From an uncultured Prevotellaceae bacterium (GTDB lineage Bacteria; Bacteroidota; Bacteroidia; Bacteroidales; Bacteroidaceae): a stretch of DNA of 64,000 nt. Made by a program: the position numbers and the translations under genes. Position 1 is the stretch's first letter. Every line of letters starts with the position of its first letter. Below the pieces are notes generated by a model. That model saw only the letters and a list, made by a program, of their open reading frames with translations. It made no database searches and had not been told where the DNA came from. Positions 25,339-32,849 of the stretch are shown in pieces. The stretch is taken from positions 51,743-115,742 of the forward strand of contig CACYXD010000008.1 of assembly GCA_902778255.1 (NCBI GenBank), in the 5' to 3' direction.

Positions 25339-26694
25339 ATGAATATGACGAGAAAATCTAAGTGGATGCTGACCACCATCCTGCTTTGCGGTCAGTTACT
25401 GATGGGGTGTTCTAATGACGACAACACCTCGTCATCAGACCACAGAACCTACGAGCTTAATCAGAAAATCACCAACCAACGTGAGTGCCACGCACTGAAG
25501 ACGATTGCCAACGATGCGCTGAACCTGAAGTTCAAGCAGATTATCTTTGAATACACCAGCCTCGGTCCTGACCTGAAGACCCCCGTGCGGCTTACCGGTG
25601 TTATCTCAATGAATCCAGCCGTATATAATAAAGAGGAAGCGCCACGAGGTCTGATGCTCTACAACGAGTTCACATGTGCCAAGCATCGTGAGCGCACGTC
25701 GCAGGACGAGATAGATGACATTGGACTCTACATGAACAAGTACCAGAACCTTATCGCCGTCTCTGCCGACCTCTATGGCTGGACGCTCACCGAAGATAAG
25801 CCGCAGGCCTACTGCTGTCCGGAAATAACCGCTGTGGAGACGATTGATGCCTGGGATGCCGCCATGCGGATACTCAAGGACAAGGGCTATGCCATCAATG
25901 GGCTGCCCACCTTCAACGTGGGCTACAGCAGCGGCGGCTTCTCGGCTATTGCCGTGCAGCGCTATTCCGACGAGTTGCGTGCCAAGGGGCGTAGCGACCT
26001 TGACTGGAAGCTCACCTCGGCAGGTGCCGCACCTTTCAGCATCACCTCTGTTTATAAGAGTAACATCACGGCAGAGACCTCTGGCTATGCCTGCTCGTTC
26101 CCCCTCGTCGTGGTGGCCTACAAAGAGACCTACAACATGGACTTCGACTATAGAGACGTCTTCGTAGAGTCTCTGGCCAGCAACATCCAGAAATGGATTC
26201 TTTCCAAGGACTACGGCACATGGGACATCAACAAGCTCATTGCCGACGGCGACGAGGCCAAGACTAAGGACTGTCCTGTCAACATGATTCTCTCCCCCGC
26301 AGCCCTTGACACCAGCTCCGCCATCGGACAAAAACTAGCCAAGAAGTTCCGTGAGAACTCACTCTGCGGCGAGGGACAGAACTGGCAGCCCAATACCAAA
26401 ACGAAATACTACATCATGCACTCTGCCGGCGACAAGTACATGGACTGGCACGTAGGCCAAGAGATGGCCGATTACCTGAAAGCCCACGGCTGCACCGTCG
26501 AGACGGAGTTCGGCGACTGGGGCAACCACGTTGACTACGGTCTCTTCCACCACATTGGCGCCACCATGCTCCAAATGGAGAACTTCATGCCGGGTACCGA
26601 GGAGGCCAAGCAGCAACTGAAGAAAGACCTCATTGACAATGCTGAGGAGCAGATCAAGGACAATGTGTATGAATTTGCCGGTATCTCGCTATGA
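25339..26694 (+). CDS. Secreted lipoprotein alpha/beta hydrolase
   Basis: A 451-aa lipoprotein: the signal region ends LLMGCSND with the lipobox cysteine at about residue 24. The core is an alpha/beta hydrolase with the nucleophile elbow GYSSGGFSAIA (Ser near residue 199). Candidate acid and base residues occur in HSAGDKYMDWHVG near 360 and DWGNHVDYGLFHH near 393. The segment RGLMLYNEFTCAKHRERTSQ and ADLYGWTLTEDKPQAYC parallel the next gene's product, so the pair are diverged paralogues. Secretory lipase or esterase activity is likely; substrate unknown. ATG at 25339 or 25345 are both possible. Confidence 0.78.
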   Translation: MNMTRKSKWMLTTILLCGQLLMGCSNDDNTSSSDHRTYELNQKITNQRECHALKTIANDALNLKFKQIIFEYTSLGPDLKTPVRLTGVISMNPAVYNKEEAPRGLMLYNEFTCAKHRERTSQDEIDDIGLYMNKYQNLIAVSADLYGWTLTEDKPQAYCCPEITAVETIDAWDAAMRILKDKGYAINGLPTFNVGYSSGGFSAIAVQRYSDELRAKGRSDLDWKLTSAGAAPFSITSVYKSNITAETSGYACSFPLVVVAYKETYNMDFDYRDVFVESLASNIQKWILSKDYGTWDINKLIADGDEAKTKDCPVNMILSPAALDTSSAIGQKLAKKFRENSLCGEGQNWQPNTKTKYYIMHSAGDKYMDWHVGQEMADYLKAHGCTVETEFGDWGNHVDYGLFHHIGATMLQMENFMPGTEEAKQQLKKDLIDNAEEQIKDNVYEFAGISL

Positions 26695-26741
26695 TTCATA
26701 AGTAAAACAGACAGATAGAGAATTAAATACCAAAAAACAAG

Positions 26742-28544
26742 ATGAAAAGGATTCTTTCAACAATTATGGGGCTGCTCGTGCTGCTTGCTGCCAATGCACA
26801 GAATGTGACTACTGACGGACTGCATCAGCCCGTGAATGTCAACGACGTTGTGGTGACCAAAGTGGCGTATGCTGTCTTTAGCAGCCACGACAGTGTGTAT
26901 GTGAACCCTCAGACGGGACAAAGCGACACTGTGACGATTGATGACGGCATGGCGACCTACACCCCGGAAGAGTTTGAGGTGAAGATGGCTGCCAAACGAG
27001 CAGCCTTCAAGAAACTGATAGAGCGCGCCAAGGCACGCCACAGCGCACCAGCCATTACGCCAGACCAGGACTGGAATTATGAGGGGAAACAGGAGCGCTC
27101 ATCGGCAAAGCTGTATTACTATACCTATCCTTCAGTTGATGCCGACGGAAATCCTGTTCGTCTGTCCGCATTAATGGGAGTGCCCATGAACACCGTAGTG
27201 GATGATTTTGCGGATATTCTCATGAGCTGGCCCTGGGGCTCATTGCTGATATCAGATATTAAGATCCGCCCCAGTAATGTGGTGATTGGCTGTCACGTCA
27301 CCATCACCAGCAACTGGGAATGTCCCACCTCGTATGAGAGGAACACCAGCATATTGGGGCTTGATAATTTCAGAACCGATACAGGCATGATGCTCTTCTA
27401 TACCCGTTACGACCTGTTACGGCAGCCGTGCTGCCTGGTCATCCTGCCCGACTACGAAGGCTACGGACTGACCAAAGACCGACCGCACCCCTACCTCTAT
27501 CAGGAGCTCACCGCCCGCCAGTGTGTTGATGCAACCCGCTACGGGCTGGCACTCTACCAACAGAAGGTAACCAGCGAAGAGGAGCTGCCGCTGGACGATG
27601 ACTGGAAGACCATTTGTGTAGGCTTCTCGCAGGGCGGCTCCGTATCGCTGGCCACGCATAAGTACATTGAGACCAACGACCTCACAGACGAGCTGCACTT
27701 TGCCGGTTCGGTGTGTGGCGACGGGCCTTACAGTCCTGTTGACCATCTGCAGTACTATATGACGGACGATGGTAGCACCACTTACCCTGGCATAAAGACT
27801 TCTCATCGGAAAGAACGCGTCTCAATGCCTATCGTCATGCCGCTCATACTGAAAGGTATGCTCGACAGCAATCCCTATATGCGCCAGTATGCCATAACCG
27901 ACTTCCTGACGCAAAACTTCCTCAACACGGGTGTTATTGACTATATCGAAGCAAAGAAGAATCCCGATGCCAAAGACCAGTATAGCACGGGCGACGTGAA
28001 CGAAATGTTCCGTCTAATAAAGGAAACCGGTATTCATAATGGAAAACAGATTCTTCAAAAAGACAGTCTTTTTCCATTTGATGACGGTGATAATGTTCAT
28101 GGAAACATGAGGTTTATGCTCACGGAAAAATGCCTGGCAGATTTCAGGCGACTTACCAAGGGTGAGGAGCTTCAGAATGATTTCATGAAGGACCTCGTGA
28201 AGGCGTTAGAGAGCAACAATCTGACGGTTGGTTGGCGGCCACAGAAGCGCATCGGGTTCTACCATACCACCTACGATACCGTGGTGCCCTACGTCAATCT
28301 GCTCAAATTTATGGAGCGACAGAGCGAACTGACCTATTACTTTGCTGATAAGGACAACAAGCCTTCTGCAAGAGAAGGCGTATATCCAACGCATACAACG
28401 GAAGATGAGACGGAGGCCGACGTGATGATTATTGACACGGGCAGTACAGCCGACCACGTGCCTGCCGGTCAGGACTTCTTCTTTTTTGGCAGCGTCACGT
28501 CGCCCGACTATCAACTGATGAAATGGGTGCTTAAAGGTAAATAA
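26742..28544 (+). CDS. Secreted alpha/beta hydrolase, paralogue of upstream gene
   Basis: A 600-aa protein with a signal peptide (MKRILSTIMGLLVLLAANAQ) but no lipobox. The nucleophile elbow is CVGFSQGGSVSLATHKYIE (Ser near residue 291). LVILPDYEGYGLTKDRPHPYLYQ mirrors the upstream protein's ADLYGWTLTEDKPQ. A candidate acid lies in FYHTTYDTVVPYVN and the terminal TADHVPAGQDFFF could hold the His. It has about 110 extra N-terminal residues and long insertions relative to its neighbour. It lies 47 nt after that gene and 24 nt before the LRR gene, so all are probably one transcript. Substrate unknown. Confidence 0.75.
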   Translation: MKRILSTIMGLLVLLAANAQNVTTDGLHQPVNVNDVVVTKVAYAVFSSHDSVYVNPQTGQSDTVTIDDGMATYTPEEFEVKMAAKRAAFKKLIERAKARHSAPAITPDQDWNYEGKQERSSAKLYYYTYPSVDADGNPVRLSALMGVPMNTVVDDFADILMSWPWGSLLISDIKIRPSNVVIGCHVTITSNWECPTSYERNTSILGLDNFRTDTGMMLFYTRYDLLRQPCCLVILPDYEGYGLTKDRPHPYLYQELTARQCVDATRYGLALYQQKVTSEEELPLDDDWKTICVGFSQGGSVSLATHKYIETNDLTDELHFAGSVCGDGPYSPVDHLQYYMTDDGSTTYPGIKTSHRKERVSMPIVMPLILKGMLDSNPYMRQYAITDFLTQNFLNTGVIDYIEAKKNPDAKDQYSTGDVNEMFRLIKETGIHNGKQILQKDSLFPFDDGDNVHGNMRFMLTEKCLADFRRLTKGEELQNDFMKDLVKALESNNLTVGWRPQKRIGFYHTTYDTVVPYVNLLKFMERQSELTYYFADKDNKPSAREGVYPTHTTEDETEADVMIIDTGSTADHVPAGQDFFFFGSVTSPDYQLMKWVLKGK

Positions 28545-28568
28545 TAAAAATGACAGGAGGCAACAACA

Positions 28569-31500
28569 ATGAAAAATTACATACTGATACTGTTAGCTAT
28601 GCTGCTGCCACTTACGGTGTGTGCTGACTACACACAAGGCAGCATCAACGTGACTGTAAACGGCAGTCAGCAAACCGCCGTCGCTCGAATCGACGGAACT
28701 AACCATAAAGTCGTGCTGGGCAATGGATACAACAGTTGTATTCCTTATTGGACAGAGGGGCAACTGACCATACCCGGATCGGTCAATATTAGCGGCACAA
28801 ACTACCAGGTCGAAGTAGGACCGGTGGCCTTCCGCCTGTGCAACGGCCTGACAAAAATCACCATTGACGAGGGGGTGCAGACGATTGGTGACTACGCCTT
28901 TGTTGGCTGCTCCTCGGTCACAGAAGTCAACCTTCCTTCCACGCTGACATCCATAGAGCGTGGAGCCTTTGTCAACATGGCTTCTCTGAAGAACGTAACC
29001 AGCAAGGCAACAGCGGCTCCAGCATGGCATCTGAACGACGTGTTTAGTTCTACGGGAACAAAAGAGGGGATGGCCGAAATGGCAGCGTCGCGTATCTTAT
29101 ACGTGCCGGAAGGAAGTTGCGGCAGTTACCTCAGCACCAAGTACGACGGTTCGGCGCGCGGCTGGGAGACTGTGGGATGGCAGGAGGCTTTCACGCGTAT
29201 CTACGAATTGAACGATGACCCGCAGGAGATTACTTCGCTGCAGGACTTGAAAGATTTCCGCGATGCCGTGAACGATGGCACCCAGTATAAAGGCAGCAAC
29301 AACAAGATGGTGACACTGACCACAGACCTCGACCTGTCAAGTATTGCTAAGTGGACGCCTATCGGCACCTCATCACATCCTTTCGACGGCATCTTCAACG
29401 GTGGCGGTCATGTCATCAAGAACCTCAAGGTTGACAGGGCAGTAGAGTACAATGGCCTGTTTGGCTATGCCGAAAACGCCACCATCTATAATATGCATCT
29501 GAAGAATCCATCGGTGTCGGGTTCAGACTATCAGGGCACTGTACTTGGCTATGCTCACGGCAATACGCATCTCAGCGATATTCTTGTTACGGGAACTGAC
29601 TATATCGTTGCCGGATCAGGCAGCGTCGGAGGTATTGTGGGGTATGCAAGCAATGCGACCATTGAGCGCTGTATGTTCTACGGAAAGGCGCAAAGCACGG
29701 GATGGATAGGAGGTATTGTTGGCAATGTCTATAACAACGTGATCATCACCGATTGCGCTGCCCTCAACCAGCTATGGAACAGTAAAAATGAATCCTCAAC
29801 AATGGGAGGTATTGTCGGCGGTGCCGGTAGCGTTACAGTCAGTCGCTGCTATGCAAGAACAGGCTTTCTGGATATCATGAGTGTCCATGTTAAGGGAAAC
29901 ATCGTTGGAAAGACAAATCGCAACGAAGAAAGCACAATCACCAATTGCGCCTATTGGAGTGCTTCCGGCGGAAGTGGTCTCATAGGTTTGCAGGAAGGAG
30001 AAAGTACACTGTCAGAGTCTGGGAATAAAGATTACGCGGAGAATGACATGAAGCAAGACGGCATAAAAGACGTGCTGGGCGAGGACAACTGGTACTACTT
30101 CACTGGCAATTATATTGATTATCCTGTGCCTTCCACGCTGAAGGACATGTATCTTGCCAACTGTATAGACGAGGTGGACGGCGGTTTCACCTATCGTCCA
30201 GCAGGTAAAGGCGACGCGAGTTACGAGATTGTGAAATATACGGGCAGTGCCACGAGCCTCACCATCCCCGACACCTATAACGGAAAGCCCGTCACCGCCA
30301 TCCTCGACGGAGTGTTCAAGGACAACCCGACGCTGGCATCCCTCACCATTGGCAGTAACATTACGTCCATCGGTGCCAGTGCCTTTGAGAACTGCGACGC
30401 CTTGACAAGCGTTATCCTGCCTGATGCCGTGACTGACGTTGGCGAGGATGCTTTCGTAGGCTGTGACAACCTCACCAGTTTTACTATCGGTACAGGCTTC
30501 GCCAAACATAAGGGCAACTTCCTGGCCTACTGTCCTAAGCTGGCTACAATTACCGTGGCAGACGGTAACACCAATAATTACAGCAGCGTAGATAACGTGC
30601 TGATACACAATACAGACTATGGCAGCTATGTCGTAGTTTGCGCTCCAGGCAAGACCGGCGACTATACGATACCTACAGGAAGCCTCACAAGCAATTACGT
30701 ATGGATAATGGGCAACTGCTTCGCATCTTGCAATGGACTGACCAGCATCACCTTCCCCTCAGGCAAGCAATACAAGCTGGACGGCGCAGTGTTCGACGAG
30801 GCATACAGCCTTCGCTATGTTGATATGTCGAATGTTACTGGCTTCATTAATAATGACAGGACTGCTACGACGGTGAACGTCAGCCGTAGCGCCACCGACA
30901 ATTCCTTCTATGGCATGAGCGAGTGTACCATCGTCTATCTGCCTGCTGGAAACAGTGCTGCTCAGGGCGAGGCGAATGTCGTTATTGGCGGCAATGCCAA
31001 CAGGATAGAATTGACAGACGGTTGGGACTTCAATCCGCCAGTCACCATCACGACGACGGGCGCGGTGTCGCTAAGACGTACGCTCAGAAGCAAGAGCGTT
31101 ATCTATGCAACAACCGTCACCGACGAAAGCGGCAATCCCGTTTATCCCGATGATGACGAGAAGATACCCTTGAAGGATAAAGACGGTAATCTGGTGTATG
31201 AAGAGGACGGGGTGACACCGAAGTATCTTCCCAAAATGACATCTGAGGAACGCTTTGAGGGGCGCGGCTACACGGTTTACCTGCCTTATGCGCTGACACT
31301 CACAGCAGAGAACGCCAAGGTCTATGCTCCTACAACGACAGCAACCGACACAGGGGTGACCACCGTCACCTTCAACGAGGTGCGAGATAAGGAAATGGCT
31401 GCCTACACACCATATTATATCGTTGTGGAGGGTGAAGATGCGGTAAAGCTATCCACTACTGACGCCACCACCATTACGACTCCGCCTGCCGAAGAGCCAA

Positions 31501-31862
31501 GCCCACTGGACGGTTTCATGTTCAAGGGTACCACGGTTAAAATTCCAAACAGTGAGCTCTACGATGCCGAGAAGCCTACCTATCTGCTACAAAGCGACGA
31601 GAAGTGGCACAAGGTGCCCAACAACCAGCCAAGGGCATATATCGCTCCTTTCCGTGCTTACTTCCAGGCTGTTGGCGCAAGTGGTGCACGTATCCTTAAC
31701 ATGGCTTTCGGGCAAGATGAGACTACCGCCATCGCCCCCGTGGTCCGTACCATCGATGCCGACGGCACAGAGCGCTACTACGACATGAACGGTTGTCAAC
31801 TCAACGGCAAGCCCCGGAAGGGTATGTACATCCATAACGGTAAAAAACACATTAACAAATAG
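28569..31862 (+). CDS. BspA-like leucine-rich-repeat surface protein with C-terminal tail
   Basis: A 1097-aa secreted protein (signal MKNYILILLAMLLPLTVCA). BspA-type LRR units appear at about residues 75-140 (LTKITIDEGVQTIGDYAF, SVTEVNLPSTLTSIERGAF) and again from about 585 (LASLTIGSNITSIGASAFEN, ALTSVILPDAVTDVGEDAFV). Between them, from about 215 to 490, lies a GLUG/polymorphic-repeat region (HVIKNLKVDRAVEYNGLFGY, VGGIVGYASNATIERCMFYG). The C-terminus ends YYDMNGCQLNGKPRKGMYIH then NGKKHINK, the shared surface tail. A strong AGGAGG precedes the ATG by about 10 nt, unusual in this phylum. Likely an adhesin or surface-binding protein. Confidence 0.85.
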   Translation: MKNYILILLAMLLPLTVCADYTQGSINVTVNGSQQTAVARIDGTNHKVVLGNGYNSCIPYWTEGQLTIPGSVNISGTNYQVEVGPVAFRLCNGLTKITIDEGVQTIGDYAFVGCSSVTEVNLPSTLTSIERGAFVNMASLKNVTSKATAAPAWHLNDVFSSTGTKEGMAEMAASRILYVPEGSCGSYLSTKYDGSARGWETVGWQEAFTRIYELNDDPQEITSLQDLKDFRDAVNDGTQYKGSNNKMVTLTTDLDLSSIAKWTPIGTSSHPFDGIFNGGGHVIKNLKVDRAVEYNGLFGYAENATIYNMHLKNPSVSGSDYQGTVLGYAHGNTHLSDILVTGTDYIVAGSGSVGGIVGYASNATIERCMFYGKAQSTGWIGGIVGNVYNNVIITDCAALNQLWNSKNESSTMGGIVGGAGSVTVSRCYARTGFLDIMSVHVKGNIVGKTNRNEESTITNCAYWSASGGSGLIGLQEGESTLSESGNKDYAENDMKQDGIKDVLGEDNWYYFTGNYIDYPVPSTLKDMYLANCIDEVDGGFTYRPAGKGDASYEIVKYTGSATSLTIPDTYNGKPVTAILDGVFKDNPTLASLTIGSNITSIGASAFENCDALTSVILPDAVTDVGEDAFVGCDNLTSFTIGTGFAKHKGNFLAYCPKLATITVADGNTNNYSSVDNVLIHNTDYGSYVVVCAPGKTGDYTIPTGSLTSNYVWIMGNCFASCNGLTSITFPSGKQYKLDGAVFDEAYSLRYVDMSNVTGFINNDRTATTVNVSRSATDNSFYGMSECTIVYLPAGNSAAQGEANVVIGGNANRIELTDGWDFNPPVTITTTGAVSLRRTLRSKSVIYATTVTDESGNPVYPDDDEKIPLKDKDGNLVYEEDGVTPKYLPKMTSEERFEGRGYTVYLPYALTLTAENAKVYAPTTTATDTGVTTVTFNEVRDKEMAAYTPYYIVVEGEDAVKLSTTDATTITTPPAEEPSPLDGFMFKGTTVKIPNSELYDAEKPTYLLQSDEKWHKVPNNQPRAYIAPFRAYFQAVGASGARILNMAFGQDETTAIAPVVRTIDADGTERYYDMNGCQLNGKPRKGMYIHNGKKHINK

Positions 31863-31874
31863 GAGGACACTGCA

Positions 31875-32015
31875 ATGAAGAAATCATACGAAAAGCCCGC
31901 CATTTGCGTGGAACAAATACGTTATCAGGACCATTTGCTTGTTGACAGCCAGATTCAAAGAAAGTTTGTCGATGATGACGATTACGACGATTGGGATCTC
32001 GACGGTGGACAATAA
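31875..32015 (+). CDS. Small acidic peptide of the MKKxYxKP type, 46 aa
   Basis: ATG at 31875, TAA at 32013-32015, only 12 nt after the LRR gene and preceded by AGGAGG. The product starts MKKSYEKPAICVEQIRYQ, continues DHLLVDSQIQRKF and ends in a very acidic run (VDDDDYDDWDLDGGQ). It shares the head (MKKxYxKPxI), a short hydrophobic-Ser middle, and an acidic Trp-containing end with the 59-aa peptide at 4983-5162, and occupies the same position, directly 3' of a large tailed surface protein. No signal peptide. A strong terminator follows, so it closes the operon. Function unknown. Confidence 0.78.
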   Translation: MKKSYEKPAICVEQIRYQDHLLVDSQIQRKFVDDDDYDDWDLDGGQ

Positions 32016-32070
32016 TCAGGCAAGCCGCCTATGCTTGCATCAAGAAATTGTAACGGAGCATCCGTTGCAA

Positions 32071-32112
32071 AACTGCAAAAAGGGCGTTATTCGCCCTTTT
32101 TGCAGTTTTTTT
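32071..32112 (+). terminator. Strong terminator of the hydrolase-LRR-peptide cassette
   Basis: A perfect 16-bp stem pairs 32071-32086 (AACTGCAAAAAGGGCG) with 32092-32107, around a five-base loop, and runs into a T-tract. It ends the rightward cassette. Confidence 0.95.
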
Positions 32113-32142
32113 CAGTAATCTTCACTAACGATGTTATGAAAA

Positions 32143-32460
32143 TCAAATGATTACAGCCGTGCCGCTGGTGGCAACCATCAGCATTGAGCCGTTAGCACCA
32201 ACAGTCTCGTAATCGATGTCAATGCCCACGATAGCGTTGGCACCCATAGCCTGAGCACGCTGCATCATCTCACGCATCGACGTTTCCTTTGCCTCCTGAA
32301 GCACACGCTCATAACTGGCTGCACGTCCGCCAACGATATCACGTATGCCAGCAAAGAAATCCTTTACGAAGTTAGCACCAATAATCGTTTCACCTGTCAC
32401 CACACCCTTATACTCGCGGATGGGGTGACCTTCAATTTGTGGGGTTGTTGATAGTATCAT
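32143..32460 (-). CDS. UPF0145 / YbjQ family heavy-metal-binding-domain protein
   Basis: A 105-aa protein starting at 32460 ([20 protein letters not shown]), the family's usual N-terminus; a longer frame upstream is not supported. Family features are [34 protein letters not shown] and the C-terminal [16 protein letters not shown]. Members form pentamers and are annotated as putative heavy-metal-binding proteins, but no biochemical role is settled. Its C-terminal half is duplicated almost perfectly at 24554-24704. It is a lone gene, convergent with the LRR cassette. Confidence 0.9.
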   Translation of the reverse strand: MILSTTPQIEGHPIREYKGVVTGETIIGANFVKDFFAGIRDIVGGRAASYERVLQEAKETSMREMMQRAQAMGANAIVGIDIDYETVGANGSMLMVATSGTAVII

Positions 32461-32520
32461 AATCGTATTCTTTAAAAAGTATCTACACATTAAACGCACG
32501 AAAGACGCAAAAAGTTGCAT

Positions 32521-32849
32521 CTAATGCCAAATATTTTTCATATATGCTGAAGAGGCAGTTCGAACGCCACAAGGTGGCACTTCGAAGGGCGCGAACCCCT
32601 AGCTCGTGACCCGCGAACCGGCACATCCTCTGCCGTGAACCGCTACCTCCTTTGCTATATAACAGAAACTTGTTCGCAAGACTCCCCCAAATGGCTCAAA
32701 ATCTTCTGCGACCCCGATGAATACAGGGTTTGCGCTGGGTGGGGTGTATGGGCTAAAAAGTAGCCTTTCCTTTCTATTTATCCAGGTGATTCTATGAATC
32801 AAAGAAGGACCAGTCCCCGTGATTTACTGCGGAAATGGTCACATCACTA
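32521..32849. other. Gap with no supportable gene
   Basis: This 330-bp stretch holds a short inverted repeat (GCCAC-AAG-GTGGC inside TTCGAAC...CTTCGAA, 32559-32586) and C-rich, CGAACC-containing text up to about 32640 unlike its neighbours. No promoter, tRNA fold or convincing coding frame was found. The right end is the region downstream of the RCC1 gene, but no clear terminator is seen. Confidence 0.5.

Noticed and set aside
32559-32640. Possible tRNA or tRNA remnant in the C-rich gap (TTCGAAC text)
   Set aside because: TTCGAAC resembles a T-loop, but no acceptor, anticodon or D arm can be paired around it.
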